A program made the position numbers and the translations under genes. The notes below the pieces were generated by a model that searched no databases, had not been told where the DNA came from, and saw only the letters and a list, made by a program, of their open reading frames with translations. A stretch of DNA of 64,000 bases from an uncultured Granulosicoccus sp. (GTDB taxonomy: Bacteria; Pseudomonadota; Gammaproteobacteria; Granulosicoccales; Granulosicoccaceae). Shown in pieces: positions 42,674 through 52,728 of the stretch. The number at the start of each line of letters is the position of its first letter. Position 1 is the first letter of the stretch. The DNA lies in assembly GCA_947495035.1 (NCBI GenBank), contig CANLXI010000025.1, positions 42,924 through 106,923 of the forward strand, given 5' to 3'.

Positions 42674-43564
42674 ATGAGCAAACAGCTGATCGAACAATTC
42701 ATCGCCAGGCGCCTCAGTGGCGATGGTCTGGTGGATACGCAGGTGAAGGGAGTACAGCTCTTCCGGGTCACCCACTCCGTTCGCTGCGCTCCGGCGATCT
42801 ACGAGCCCACTATCGTGGCCATTGTTCGAGGGTCGAAGGAAGCCATTCTGAATGGCAATCGCTACGCCTATGACAGCGGACAATACCTGTGTTGCACGAT
42901 GCCGATTCCGGTGGAGGCAGGCACACCCGATGCCTCGCCGGACAATCCGCTGCTGGGCGTGACGGTGTCCCTGAATACCCGCGTGATGAAGGAACTTGCC
43001 ATCGAGATGGAAAGCACGACCACCTCACCGCGAAGACCCGCGAGTGGCCCGCTCCCTCAAGGACTCGTCCTTGCTCGATGGGATGAGGCATTTTCCGATG
43101 CACTTTTACGGCTGCTGCAACTGGAGGATAGCCCGGCAGATTCAGCCATATTGGGCGATGGTCGACTGCGGGAAGTCTATTACGCCTTGATGCAGGGCGA
43201 TGCAGGCGAGCCTGTGCGGCGTGCCTTCGGCGTGGGCAATGAAATCGCTCGTGCCATCGAGTATCTGTCTTCCCATCTGGACAAGACCGTCACCATTGAA
43301 GACATGGCTTCACAGGCGGGCATGAGCCGAGCCGTGTTCCACCGGAAGTTCAAGCAAGTGACCACGATGTCACCAGTCCAGTTCATGAAGGCCATGCGAC
43401 TGAACACCGCTGCCATGCAGATTGCCAGTGGCACGAACGTGAACGTCGCCGCCACCAAAGTGGGCTATGTGAGCTCATCACAGTTCAATCGGGAATTCAA
43501 ACGTCTGTACGGACAGTCTCCCGGGCAGTGGCGCTACTCCTTGCAGTTGCCGGCGAACGGCTGA
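42674..43564 (+). CDS. AraC-family transcriptional regulator
   Basis: A 296-residue regulator. The N-terminal part (residues about 20-170) matches the AraC-type N-terminal (cupin-like) ligand domain, with YEPTIVAIVRGSKEAILNG near 44. The C-terminal double helix-turn-helix lies at about 195-290 (TVTIEDMASQAGMSRAVFHRKF; VAATKVGYVSSSQFNREFKR). Its 3' end overlaps the convergent TetR gene by 31 bp. It may control the nearby genes or a target elsewhere. Confidence 0.9.
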   Translation: MSKQLIEQFIARRLSGDGLVDTQVKGVQLFRVTHSVRCAPAIYEPTIVAIVRGSKEAILNGNRYAYDSGQYLCCTMPIPVEAGTPDASPDNPLLGVTVSLNTRVMKELAIEMESTTTSPRRPASGPLPQGLVLARWDEAFSDALLRLLQLEDSPADSAILGDGRLREVYYALMQGDAGEPVRRAFGVGNEIARAIEYLSSHLDKTVTIEDMASQAGMSRAVFHRKFKQVTTMSPVQFMKAMRLNTAAMQIASGTNVNVAATKVGYVSSSQFNREFKRLYGQSPGQWRYSLQLPANG

Positions 43565-44121
43565 CTCCCCGTCACCGCGACAGTCATCTTCACCAGTCCC
43601 TCGATCAACACACGCAACTCGTCGACATCGCGCGCATAGTCCTTGAATCCGATGGCTGAAGCGGTGAGAACCTGTGCAACCGCACCAGGCGTCAGACTGT
43701 GCAGTGCCAGGGCCTCGCTGCTGGTTTCCAGACTACCGGCCACGCTGGATTCCATTGCACGATAACCGTCCTCGATGACATCACTGAGGAAGTCATGCGT
43801 GCAATCCATCAGTTCACGGGCATCGGGTGCCGAGTGAATCAGCTCGAAAGGACGCACTATCCAGACATTCAGGATGAAGACGAGTTTGGCCGCTACCGAT
43901 TCATGCCCATCGATATCCGTCTCCACCTCTTCCACGGCGCGCGCCAGAAAATCGACGGCCACCGCCCGAAAAATGGCTTCCTTGTTCGGAAACTGCTGAT
44001 ACAGCGCGGGACGGGACATACCTGCCTCCTCGGCAAGATCACCCATCGTGGTACGACGAAAGCCATAGCGAATGAAGACTTTCAGCGCCGCATCAAGAAT
44101 TTCATGTCTATCCTTGCTCAT
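43534..44121 (-). CDS. TetR-family transcriptional regulator
   Basis: A 195-residue repressor. Residues about 8-55 form the TetR helix-turn-helix (ALKVFIRYGFRRTTMGDLAEEAGMSRPALYQQFPNKEAIF); the rest is a helical ligand domain. It is divergent from the RND efflux operon, and a good inverted repeat stands in between. It probably represses that operon and itself, and is released by a pump substrate. That role is inference from position. Confidence 0.92.
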   Translation of the reverse strand: MSKDRHEILDAALKVFIRYGFRRTTMGDLAEEAGMSRPALYQQFPNKEAIFRAVAVDFLARAVEEVETDIDGHESVAAKLVFILNVWIVRPFELIHSAPDARELMDCTHDFLSDVIEDGYRAMESSVAGSLETSSEALALHSLTPGAVAQVLTASAIGFKDYARDVDELRVLIEGLVKMTVAVTGSQPFAGNCKE

Positions 44122-44132
44122 GCTGTTTACAT

Positions 44133-44159
44133 TCTGACATTTTTCGTTATTATGTCAGA
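44133..44159. promoter_or_regulatory. probable operator for the TetR regulator
   Basis: TCTGACAT at 44133-44140 and ATGTCAGA at 44152-44159 form an exact 8-bp dyad with an 11-nt AT-rich spacer, 12 bp upstream of the TetR start. Dyads of this length and spacing are usual for TetR proteins. It could cover the promoters of both directions. Confidence 0.7.
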
Positions 44160-44285
44160 GCTTTTCGGCCGATACAACGATCGATTCAGCAGAACAATGC
44201 ATGCGTCCATGCAATGACGTGCTTTTGCAGCATGGCTCGCACTGGAATACAACGTGATATTCCGATTTCTCGAGGAAAACCATCA

Positions 44286-45389
44286 ATGTCATACCGGATA
44301 CATCGACTGATACCGGCCATTCTTCTACTGCTGTGCAGCAATGCGGTTCATCCGCAGCAATCCGGCGAGGAGTCTTCCTCCAGCGACTCGACATCTGCAC
44401 AGCCCGTACCGCGCCCTGTCAAGCTCATCGAAGTGGCGCCCAACCGACTGGCGTTCGAACGTACCTTCTTTGGCCAGGTGGTCGCCCCGCAAACCGTCGA
44501 TCTGGCCTTCCAGGTGAGTGGCAGACTGCAAGAACTACCCATCATCGAGGGTCAGGAGATTGCCGAAGGTGAGCTTGTCGCCCAGCTCGATCTGAACCCT
44601 TTCGAACGTGGCCTGGAGCGAGCCCGTGTCGAACTGGCGCAGGCACAGCGCAATGCCGATCGCACCACGAATCTGCGCAGCTCCAATTCGGTGTCTCGCG
44701 TTGAGGCCGAGGATGCCCAGTCGGCGCTGGAGCTGGCGAAGCTGGCGTATGACGATGCCGAGAAAGCCTTGCAGGATGCCAGTCTGTATGCCCCCTTCGA
44801 TGCCATCGTCTCGGCACGAAACGAGTCGAATTTCTCCACGGTGGCCGCTGGCACCCCGATAGCGCGGCTGCTCGACTTGCATGAACTCTGGATCAATGTG
44901 CACGTTCCCGAAATTCTCTTCCGGCAGCAATCCGGCGCCTCCCCCGAAGATCTCGACATGTTCGCCGTCTTCCCCGGTTCGGATACACGTTACCGACTCG
45001 AGTTTCGCGAATACAACGCGGAAACCTCGACCGTCGGGCAGACCTATGAACTCACGCTCGGCATGCAACAACCCGACGACCAGCGCATCTTGCCGGGTGC
45101 ATCAGCCATGGTGACAATCCGGCTGCTGGGAGGCGATCGTGACCTTGTCGTGCCCGCAAGCGCCCTGTTCGGCGACAGCGATCATGATCTGGCCGTCATG
45201 GTTTTCGAACCCACTGACGAGGAAGGGCACGGTACCGTCAGGCGGCAGAAAGTCGCGGCAAGTCCGCAGGCCAGTGGCACCACGTTCACCGTGACGGACT
45301 TGCAGGAAGGCACGCTGATCGTTGGCGCGGGAGCGTCACTGCTCGAAGAGGGCCAACAGGTCCGCCGGTTCCAGGGCTTCGACGAGTAG
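44286..45389 (+). CDS. RND efflux periplasmic adaptor (membrane fusion protein)
   Basis: A 367-residue adaptor. The start at 44286 gives MSYRIHRLIPAILLLLCSNAV with a signal peptide and GAGG upstream; an ATG at 44214 lacks this. The barrel-sandwich and hairpin regions show as FQVSGRLQELPIIEGQEIAEGELVAQLDLNPFERGL and the coiled-coil heptads RARVELAQAQRNADRTTNL near 92-160. It would link the inner-membrane pump to an outer-membrane channel, which is not in the window. It lies 6 bp before the pump gene. Confidence 0.93.
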   Translation: MSYRIHRLIPAILLLLCSNAVHPQQSGEESSSSDSTSAQPVPRPVKLIEVAPNRLAFERTFFGQVVAPQTVDLAFQVSGRLQELPIIEGQEIAEGELVAQLDLNPFERGLERARVELAQAQRNADRTTNLRSSNSVSRVEAEDAQSALELAKLAYDDAEKALQDASLYAPFDAIVSARNESNFSTVAAGTPIARLLDLHELWINVHVPEILFRQQSGASPEDLDMFAVFPGSDTRYRLEFREYNAETSTVGQTYELTLGMQQPDDQRILPGASAMVTIRLLGGDRDLVVPASALFGDSDHDLAVMVFEPTDEEGHGTVRRQKVAASPQASGTTFTVTDLQEGTLIVGAGASLLEEGQQVRRFQGFDE

Positions 45390-45395
45390 GCTGAC

Positions 45396-48300
45396 ATGTC
45401 AATTGCACGAGGTTCTATCAACCAGTCGCTGCTGACCTGGTTGCTGATACTGGTCTGTCTGCTGGGCGGATGGTGGGGTTACAACAGCCTGGGTCGGCTT
45501 GAGGACCCGGCCTTCACGATCAAGGAGGCCGTGGTATTCACCACCTATCCGGGCGCGTCAGCCGAAGAGGTTGCGCGCGAAGTCAGCGAACCGCTGGAAG
45601 CGGCCATCCAGAAGATGGGTGAAGTGGATTCGGTGCGCTCGACCAACCGGCCGGGCACCTCACTGATCAATGTGGAGATGAAGTCCACCTACGGACCCGA
45701 CGAATTGCCCGGCATCTGGACCAAGCTTCGCAACCGCATTTCCGATGCGGAACGCACGCTCCCCCAGGGGGCTTCGACGCCACTGGTCAACGACAGTTTC
45801 GGTGATGTGTTCGGGGTGTTCTATGCCGTGACGGCCACCGGCTTCAGCGACGCCGAGATTCATGGCATCTCGACCTTTCTCAGACGCGAATTGCTGGCAG
45901 TTGACGGCGTTGCCGATGTGGACGTCGCCGGACTGCCGGAAGAAGCCATCTTCGCCGACGTGTCGATGCCACTGGCCATCAATCAGCATATCGATCCGCA
46001 AGTGGTTGCCGCTGCCATCAGCTCCGCCGACAGCTTGAGCGAAGCCGGAGAACTGGTGGTAGACGGCATGGCAATCCGCATGCAGATTCCCGATGGTTCC
46101 GATTCGCTGAATGAGATCGGTCACCTGTCCGTCGGCATCGGCGGCGATACCCTGAACCTGGTTGACATCTCCAGAATCAGTCGCACTCGGGTGGATTCGC
46201 CCTCACAGATCATCCGCTTCGATGGCGTCGATGCATTCACTCTGGGTGTGGCCGGCCTGGGCAACGAGAATATCGTCGAGATCGGCGCACGTGTCGATGC
46301 CAGACTTGCAGAACTCGAGGCGGAAATTCCCGTCGGTGTGGAATTGCATCCGATCTACCGCCAGCATCAGGTGGTCGAGACTGCCACGGATGACTTCATC
46401 ATCAATCTGTGCATGTCTGTGGCCATTGTGGTCATCGTGCTGGCACTGTTCATGGGCTGGCGTGCGTCCGTCGTGGTCGGGGCTACCCTGCTACTGACCG
46501 TCGTCGGCACGCTGCTGTTCATGGCCCTGTTCTCCATTGAAATGGAACGCATCTCTCTGGGGGCACTGATCATCGCCATGGGCATGCTCGTTGACAATGC
46601 CATCGTTGTCGCCGAAGGCATGCAGATGTCGATGCGCCGTGGCGTATCCTCGCGCGATGCGGCGGAAGACGTCGGCAGCAAGACGCAATTTCCGCTGCTG
46701 GGTGCCACCGTCATCGGCATCATGGCCTTTGCCGGCATCGGACTGAGTCCCGATGCTACCGGAGAATTCCTGTTCTCCCTGTTCGCGGTCATCGGCATCT
46801 CCCTGTTGCTGAGCTGGGTACTGGCGCTGACCGTCACGCCCCTGCTGGGCCATTACCTGTTCAAGGTGGGTGATGGCGATGCTGCCAACAGCGATGGTTA
46901 CGACAGCGCGGTCTTTCGCGGCTACGCCTCTGTGCTGCGCTCAGCGCTGAGATTTCGCTGGGGGGTGACTGCGGCACTACTCGTCGTGACTGTCCTGTGC
47001 TACATGGGTTTTGCGAACATCAAGCAACAGTTCTTTCCGCCGTCGAACACGCCGATGTTCTTCGTACACTACAAGTTGCCCCAAGGTGCCGATATCCAGC
47101 AGACATCGACGGCCATGACGAGCATCGAGCGGTGGTTGAGCGAGCGCGACGATGTCGTTAATTTCTCGACCTTCATCGGCCAGGGTGCGACTCGCTTCAT
47201 CCTCACCTACTCGCCGGAACCCACGGATGAGTCCTATGGCCACATCATTGTGCGGACAACCGATCGCGATGTGATTCCTGACGTACAGCAGGCACTGGAA
47301 GCCTACGCTGCCGAAACCGTGTTCGAGGGAGATTTCCGTACCGAACGGCTGATCTTCGGTCCGGGTGGGGGTTATCCCATCGAAGCCCGTTTCAGCGGTA
47401 GCGACCCGCTGGAGCTGCGTCGTCTCGCGGCCCAGGCAATGGAGGTCTTCCGCGGCTATCCTGAGGATCTGGAGAACCTGCGCACCGACTGGCATCAGCC
47501 CGAGATCGTGTTGTCGCATGTGTATGCGGCAGACCGGGCCCAGACCGTGGGTGTGACGCGCGACGACATCGCCGGTGCCCTCGCCTTTGCCACCACCGGT
47601 GTGCAGGCAGGCACCCTGCTCGAAGGGGAAAGACAGATACCGATCATTGCCCGGCAATCCGTCGAGTCGCGCGATCAGCTGCAGAATCAGGTGCTGTTCG
47701 CCAGCTCTACCCAGGAGTTCATTCCGCTTGAGCAGGTGACCGACGGACTGCGGGCAAGTGTCCAGGACACCGTCTTCAAGCGGCGTGATCGCGTGCCGAC
47801 AATTACCGTGCAGGCCGCCATCGGTTCTGACGAAACGGCAGCGGCGATGCATGCACGAGTACGCGAGCAGATCGAGGCCATCGAGCTACCGATCGGCTAC
47901 AGCTTCGAGTGGGGCGGTGAGTTCGAGAACTCCACCGAAGCGCAGACCAGCCTTGCCGGACAGTTGCCGGTGGCCTTTCTCATCATGGTCATGACCTCGA
48001 TCGTGTTGTTCCGCAAGCTGCGCCAACCGCTGATCATCTGGCTACTGGTACCGATGTCGGTCAATGGGGTCACGCTGGGGCTGCTCGGCACCGGCCTGCC
48101 ATTCTCGTTCACCGCCCTGCTCGGACTTCTGAGTCTGTCGGGCATGCTGATCAAGAACGGTATCGTGCTGGTCGAGGAGATCGACATCGTGCGCCGGTCC
48201 GTGGACAAGCTCGATGATGCCATTGTCGAAGCATCGGTCTCACGTCTGCGTCCCGTGTTCCTGGCAGCCGTCACCACCATCCTGGGCATGACTCCCCTGC

Positions 48301-48461
48301 TGTCTGACGCCTTCTTCGCCAGCATGGCAGTCACGATCATGGCCGGTCTGGCCTTTGCGTCGATACTGACAATGATTGCTGCCCCGGTGTTGTATTACAT
48401 GTTCTTCCCATCGGCACGCAAGCGCTCGCAGACTGCCGTTGTGGCGGAACATGTATCATGA
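45396..48461 (+). CDS. RND-family efflux permease (AcrB-like)
   Basis: The inner-membrane pump of 1021 residues, the usual size. The first helix is SLLTWLLILVCLLGGWWGY and further groups are near 335-480 and 860-1010. The proton relay region in helix 4 contains LGALIIAMGMLVDNAIVVAEG near 390-410 with Asp in MLVDNAIV. Periplasmic pore domains lie between. It probably exports drugs, detergents or lipids; the substrate is unknown. The last codons overlap the next gene's ATG. Confidence 0.95.
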   Translation: MSIARGSINQSLLTWLLILVCLLGGWWGYNSLGRLEDPAFTIKEAVVFTTYPGASAEEVAREVSEPLEAAIQKMGEVDSVRSTNRPGTSLINVEMKSTYGPDELPGIWTKLRNRISDAERTLPQGASTPLVNDSFGDVFGVFYAVTATGFSDAEIHGISTFLRRELLAVDGVADVDVAGLPEEAIFADVSMPLAINQHIDPQVVAAAISSADSLSEAGELVVDGMAIRMQIPDGSDSLNEIGHLSVGIGGDTLNLVDISRISRTRVDSPSQIIRFDGVDAFTLGVAGLGNENIVEIGARVDARLAELEAEIPVGVELHPIYRQHQVVETATDDFIINLCMSVAIVVIVLALFMGWRASVVVGATLLLTVVGTLLFMALFSIEMERISLGALIIAMGMLVDNAIVVAEGMQMSMRRGVSSRDAAEDVGSKTQFPLLGATVIGIMAFAGIGLSPDATGEFLFSLFAVIGISLLLSWVLALTVTPLLGHYLFKVGDGDAANSDGYDSAVFRGYASVLRSALRFRWGVTAALLVVTVLCYMGFANIKQQFFPPSNTPMFFVHYKLPQGADIQQTSTAMTSIERWLSERDDVVNFSTFIGQGATRFILTYSPEPTDESYGHIIVRTTDRDVIPDVQQALEAYAAETVFEGDFRTERLIFGPGGGYPIEARFSGSDPLELRRLAAQAMEVFRGYPEDLENLRTDWHQPEIVLSHVYAADRAQTVGVTRDDIAGALAFATTGVQAGTLLEGERQIPIIARQSVESRDQLQNQVLFASSTQEFIPLEQVTDGLRASVQDTVFKRRDRVPTITVQAAIGSDETAAAMHARVREQIEAIELPIGYSFEWGGEFENSTEAQTSLAGQLPVAFLIMVMTSIVLFRKLRQPLIIWLLVPMSVNGVTLGLLGTGLPFSFTALLGLLSLSGMLIKNGIVLVEEIDIVRRSVDKLDDAIVEASVSRLRPVFLAAVTTILGMTPLLSDAFFASMAVTIMAGLAFASILTMIAAPVLYYMFFPSARKRSQTAVVAEHVS

Positions 48462-49150
48462 AACGCGTTGTCATCTTCGGCGCCACCGGCACAGTGGGTG
48501 CCGGTGCCTTGCTGGAATGTCTCGACCACCCGGACATCACCGAAGTCATCTGCGTGCTCAGGCAAGCGACCGGGCGTTCCCACCCCAAGCTACAAGAAGT
48601 GATACACAGAGACTTCAGTGATTTCACGCCGCTGGCATCGGAGCTCAGTGGGGTCGATGGCTGCCTCTGGGCCATCGGCGTACCGCAAACGGGCCGCAGC
48701 GAGCAGCAGTACACGGAAATCACGCATGATTATGCGGTCGCAGCCATTCGCGTGCTGCATGAACAGAGTCCTGGCTGCTGCTTCGTCTTCATTTCAGGTG
48801 CCGGAGCGGATGAGACGGAAACCAGCAACACCTTATGGGCCAGGGTAAAGGGGCGAGCCGAAAACGAGGTGCTCGATGCCGGGTTCGCGCGCTCAATGAT
48901 CTTCCGGCCCGGTGCCATCGTGGCAAAACGCGGCATCAAACACAGCGTTCGCCTGTACGGACTCTCCTCCTTGCTGGCACCGCTGATGCGCCCCTTCGGC
49001 ATGGCAACCTCCACCGTCGAGATCGGACGAGCCATGATTGCCGCAGTGCTTGGCAAGCACCTTGGTGAGCCTGGACAGGTTCGTTTCGAATCGGCGGGGA
49101 TCAACAAGCTGGCGATGGCGTGTCCGATGGTGGATGAGAAGGTCGGTTGA
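48458..49150 (+). CDS. NAD(P)-binding epimerase/dehydrogenase-like protein
   Basis: A 230-residue Rossmann-fold protein of the atypical SDR type (HTATIP2/NAD(P)H-binding). The dinucleotide motif is GATGTVGAG at residues 8-16. Other marks are VDGCLWAIGV, CCFVFISGAGAD and KGRAENEVLDAGF, where Lys may take the SDR catalytic place. The ATG overlaps the pump stop (ATGA), so it is the third gene of the efflux operon. A role in modifying the exported compound is possible but not shown. Confidence 0.83.
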   Translation: MKRVVIFGATGTVGAGALLECLDHPDITEVICVLRQATGRSHPKLQEVIHRDFSDFTPLASELSGVDGCLWAIGVPQTGRSEQQYTEITHDYAVAAIRVLHEQSPGCCFVFISGAGADETETSNTLWARVKGRAENEVLDAGFARSMIFRPGAIVAKRGIKHSVRLYGLSSLLAPLMRPFGMATSTVEIGRAMIAAVLGKHLGEPGQVRFESAGINKLAMACPMVDEKVG

Positions 49151-49941
49151 GCGAACTCAAAGGCGGAGCTGACTGACTGCCTTCTGTCGCTCTACATGGC
49201 ACCGTCCACCAAAGCAGCGACAACCAATTGAGCAAGTGCCAAGCAGTCATGAAACGTATCGAACAGTTTCATGTTGAACGTTCGCGCCTACCTACAAAGC
49301 AATCTCGAATCGGACCAAGCTTTCCTTCACGGTTCAATCTGATCTGTCCACCTAGTGTGGAGTAGTTTGATTTCACTACACAGCATTGTCGATGTCTCGT
49401 CGGTGGGCTCCTGACTCGAAGTTCAGACTATACAAGCACGTCATCAACGCACGTTCTGTTCAGGGTACAGACTGCTCTCTGGAAAAATTCAACATTGTCC
49501 ACCTCGTTCATAGGCTGAATATTCAGGACAACAGCGATCAGGCTCCGCTGTTCAGCTTCACTGGTATGACTACCCGGCACAGCGGACCCTGCGTCTCCAT
49601 ATTACGACAACCAATCTCGTTCCTCTCACGGAAACATTCTGATTGAGCGACTCCAATGTCGAACGGGTTGTTCAGCGACAGCAACTCTCCTCAATACCCC
49701 GTTCATGTGGTATGCCGTGACGACTCCCTGGTGCAAAGATATCAATCCCAATTGCTGCACAATAGTGCGCGTACAAAAAAAACGCACCGCGATAAAGCAA
49801 AAAAAAGGCCAATTTAAAAATATATAGGATATAGAAAACTACAATCCATTGTTTTATATATAGTTTTTGCTTGTGGCATTGAATGTGCTGAAGGTTACAT
49901 CTGTGTGATTCCCACTTCAATCACAAACAGGAACACAGAAA
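49151..49941. other. 791-bp intergenic region, turning AT-rich
   Basis: No supported gene is present. An 86-residue frame at 49386-49646 has no ribosome-binding site and protein-unlike composition. From about 49770 the sequence becomes strongly AT-rich (A-runs, TTTTATATATAG), marking the border of the lower-GC block that follows and probably holding its promoter. An AGGA site stands before the ATG at 49942. Confidence 0.6.
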
Positions 49942-50781
49942 ATGAACACGTCAGTCGCTGAAATCGAATGTTTTACGCAGAGTGCTACAAGAAGTAATGG
50001 CCAGAGCGTCATTTCACTCGATGGTGTGAAAAAGACATTCTCCGGAAATGATGGAGAACTTATCGAGGTCATTCAGGACATTACGCTGGACATAAAGCAG
50101 GAAGAGTTTGTAAGCATCGTTGGACCCAGCGGCTGTGGAAAGAGCACGATGTTCAACATAATCGCCAGCCTGCTTGAGCCTACAGACGGTAGCATCACTC
50201 TGTATGGGAGTGACCCAACCTGCGGTGCACGCATCGGCTACATGCTTCAACGAGATCTCTTGTTCCCGTGGCGCACCATAATCGACAATGTCTGCCTGGG
50301 TCTGGAAATTCAGGGTATGCCCAAACGACGGCGATATGAATTGGCCCGAGAACAACTGTCGAGATATGGCCTTGCCGATTTTGCAGATCAATACCCCAAC
50401 ACTCTTTCCGGCGGAATGAGACAAAGAGTCGCATTGATACGCACACTGATCACCGAACCAGATCTGATACTTCTCGATGAACCATTCTCAGCTCTGGACT
50501 ACCAGACCCGCCTGGTACTGGAGGAAGAAATCGTTTCAATCCTCAAGGAAAACCATAAAACAGTCGTGCTTATCACACATGATATCGGCGAAGCCATTGC
50601 CATGTCTGACCGAGTAGCTGTAATGACCCAACGACCTACTTCGGTCAAGAAAATCTACGACGTAGGACTCTCGAGAGAGTTGGGCTCATGTTTGAAAGCA
50701 CGAAGCGATGCCAGATACCAAACTATGTTCGATAACATCTGGGACGATCTAGATATCCAGATATCGGGAGCTGCATCATGA
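49942..50781 (+). CDS. ABC importer ATPase (SsuB/TauB/NrtD type)
   Basis: The ATPase of a nitrate/sulfonate/bicarbonate-type importer, 279 residues. Walker A is GPSGCGKST near 63, the Q-loop is YMLQRDLLFPWRT near 105, the signature LSGGMRQRVALIRTL is near 155, and Walker B LILLDEPFSALD near 175. Its stop overlaps the permease start. This and the next four genes have more A/T at third positions than the rest of the window. Confidence 0.93.
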   Translation: MNTSVAEIECFTQSATRSNGQSVISLDGVKKTFSGNDGELIEVIQDITLDIKQEEFVSIVGPSGCGKSTMFNIIASLLEPTDGSITLYGSDPTCGARIGYMLQRDLLFPWRTIIDNVCLGLEIQGMPKRRRYELAREQLSRYGLADFADQYPNTLSGGMRQRVALIRTLITEPDLILLDEPFSALDYQTRLVLEEEIVSILKENHKTVVLITHDIGEAIAMSDRVAVMTQRPTSVKKIYDVGLSRELGSCLKARSDARYQTMFDNIWDDLDIQISGAAS

Positions 50782-51614
50782 GCGAAACCATTCTTCACAA
50801 ACACGTGATTCGAGCCGGCAGCGTAAAGGAGAACAATGAAAGCCTGACCCGCAATACATTCCTTATCGACAATCTCTGGAGAGGCGCGGCCTTCGCAGTT
50901 GTAATAATCTTTTGGCAGATTGGTACTGATCTCGGTTGGATCAACGCGTTCCTGATGGGCTCGCCTCTTGGAATCGTAAAAGAGGCTTTACGCCTTATTC
51001 AGTCTGGTCAGTTACTCAGTGACACCGTCGCTACCGTATATGCAACTGTTACAGGATTTCTTATCGGAAGCTCCCTCGGCTCAATAGCAGGTTTGCTTCT
51101 GTGGTTTTCGAGAACTACAGCTCGTATTCTTGATCCTCTGGTCGTTGCACTCAATGGCCTACCCAAGATTGCTCTAGCCCCCATGATTATCATCTGGTTC
51201 GGCTCTGGCATGTTTTCGAAGATCATGCTCGCTACTGTCGCTACATTTGTAGTTGCCCTGCTTTCAGCCTATCAGGGTACACATCAGATCGATAAGAACC
51301 TGATCAACCTCATGCGATCACTAGGCGCCAGTCGCCGAGAGATCTTCACCAAGGTAGTTGCTCCAGCCACCTTGCCATGGATCATATCCGCTTTCAGGTT
51401 GAATATCGGCTTCGCGCTGATTGCGGAAATAGGTGGCGAATTCATCTCTTCAGACCGTGGATTGGGAAGAATGATCTTTGTAGCGGGGAACCTCTTCAAT
51501 CTCAATGTCGTTTGGGTAGGGGTCACCATGCTGATGATTGTTGCCATCGCACTCTACGTCTTGATCACTCAAGTCGAGAAACGACTTTTGCCATGGGAAC
51601 GTGGCAACCACTGA
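50778..51614 (+). CDS. ABC importer permease (SsuC/TauC type)
   Basis: A membrane subunit of 278 residues with about six helices, starting with GAAFAVVIIFWQIGTDLGW near 36. The EAA motif is NLMRSLGASRREIFTKVVAPATLPWI near 175. It is coupled to the ATPase by an ATGA overlap and followed after 54 bp by the binding protein gene. The family imports sulfonates, nitrate, pyrimidines or related small anions. Confidence 0.92.
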   Translation: MSETILHKHVIRAGSVKENNESLTRNTFLIDNLWRGAAFAVVIIFWQIGTDLGWINAFLMGSPLGIVKEALRLIQSGQLLSDTVATVYATVTGFLIGSSLGSIAGLLLWFSRTTARILDPLVVALNGLPKIALAPMIIIWFGSGMFSKIMLATVATFVVALLSAYQGTHQIDKNLINLMRSLGASRREIFTKVVAPATLPWIISAFRLNIGFALIAEIGGEFISSDRGLGRMIFVAGNLFNLNVVWVGVTMLMIVAIALYVLITQVEKRLLPWERGNH

Positions 51615-51668
51615 CCCCCCAGCACAAACTTTAGACACTTCAACCATCATCAACAAAGGTAATCAACC

Positions 51669-52661
51669 ATGTCTTTTTCATCCTGTTACAAAAACATTGC
51701 CATCGGTCTGGGATTTCTTGCATTAGGCGCATCGGCTCATACACAAGCAGATGATATGGATACTATCCTCATCAACGAGGCTTTCCATTCGCTGCTGTAT
51801 CTTCCGGTCTATGTTGCAAAGCATGAGGGCCTGTTCAACGAACAGGGCATCGACGTTCCAGTAGTTCGTTCCGCTGGTTCAGGACCTGCCGCACTGGCTT
51901 CGGTGCTTTCAGGCGAATCTCAGTTCTCAGTCCACGGTCCTGAGCATGTCGGCTTTGCTCAGGAGCAGGGTGGCAGTGGAAAAGCGATCTCTGCCGTTGC
52001 CAACAGTGCGCCTGTCTGGGTACTCGCCAAACCCGGTCTCGCCTACACCTCACCAGCAGACCTGGAAGGTAAGGAAATAGTGGTTGGGTTGGCACCGGGT
52101 ACTTCTAACACCTTGATACGTCGCTTCATCGAAGATGCAGGCCTGGAAGGCAAGGTCAAGGTGACCGAAGTCCAGAATGGCTCCGAACTTGGTCCCGTGC
52201 TTTCAGGCCGCGGTGATATAGCCGTTGCCTATCAACCCCAAGTTGAACAGGGGATTTCACAGGGCCTGGAAGTTATCCATGCCTTTACGGATGACTATCC
52301 AGAGTACGCATTCTCAACGATCAACACCTCTCAGGAAATGATCGACGAAAACCCTGGCTTGGTTTCTCGATTCACTACTGCCATAAACGAATCACTGTTG
52401 TTAATCCACACAGATGCCACGAAAGCCAAGGCAGTAGCCCGGATAGAGTTCGGTGACCTCGACAGTGAAGTAGTTGACGCAGCTGTACAACGTATGATCG
52501 ACAACAATGTCTACCCGAAAAACGTAACCATCACTGAAGGCGCATTTACCAATGCCATTGAAATGCAACAATTCGTCGGAAATATCAAGGGGGAAATGTA
52601 CTTTGACGATGTTGTCGACGCATCGTTTGCCAACAAGATCGTAGATCAGATTCAGCCATAA
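51669..52661 (+). CDS. NMT1/SsuA-type periplasmic binding protein
   Basis: The receptor of the importer, 330 residues, with a signal peptide ending near ASAHTQA (about residue 25). The pattern INEAFHSLLYLPVYVAKHEGLFNEQGIDV is that of the SsuA/THI5/NMT1 family, and SAGSGPAALASVLSGESQFSVHGPEHV forms part of the ligand pocket. AAAGG lies before the ATG. The ligand could be a sulfonate, an aromatic acid, a pyrimidine or an amide; the amidase two genes on favours an amide-containing compound. Confidence 0.9.
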   Translation: MSFSSCYKNIAIGLGFLALGASAHTQADDMDTILINEAFHSLLYLPVYVAKHEGLFNEQGIDVPVVRSAGSGPAALASVLSGESQFSVHGPEHVGFAQEQGGSGKAISAVANSAPVWVLAKPGLAYTSPADLEGKEIVVGLAPGTSNTLIRRFIEDAGLEGKVKVTEVQNGSELGPVLSGRGDIAVAYQPQVEQGISQGLEVIHAFTDDYPEYAFSTINTSQEMIDENPGLVSRFTTAINESLLLIHTDATKAKAVARIEFGDLDSEVVDAAVQRMIDNNVYPKNVTITEGAFTNAIEMQQFVGNIKGEMYFDDVVDASFANKIVDQIQP

Positions 52662-52728
52662 ATCGTCGCTGCATTCGCAGGGGGGACTCCCCCCCTGCCC
52701 TTAATTCTCTCAAGGAAATATAGAAATC

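Noticed and set aside
49386..49646. 86-residue forward ORF in the gap before the AT-rich block
   Set aside because: No ribosome-binding site and no protein-like hydrophobic pattern; likely chance.
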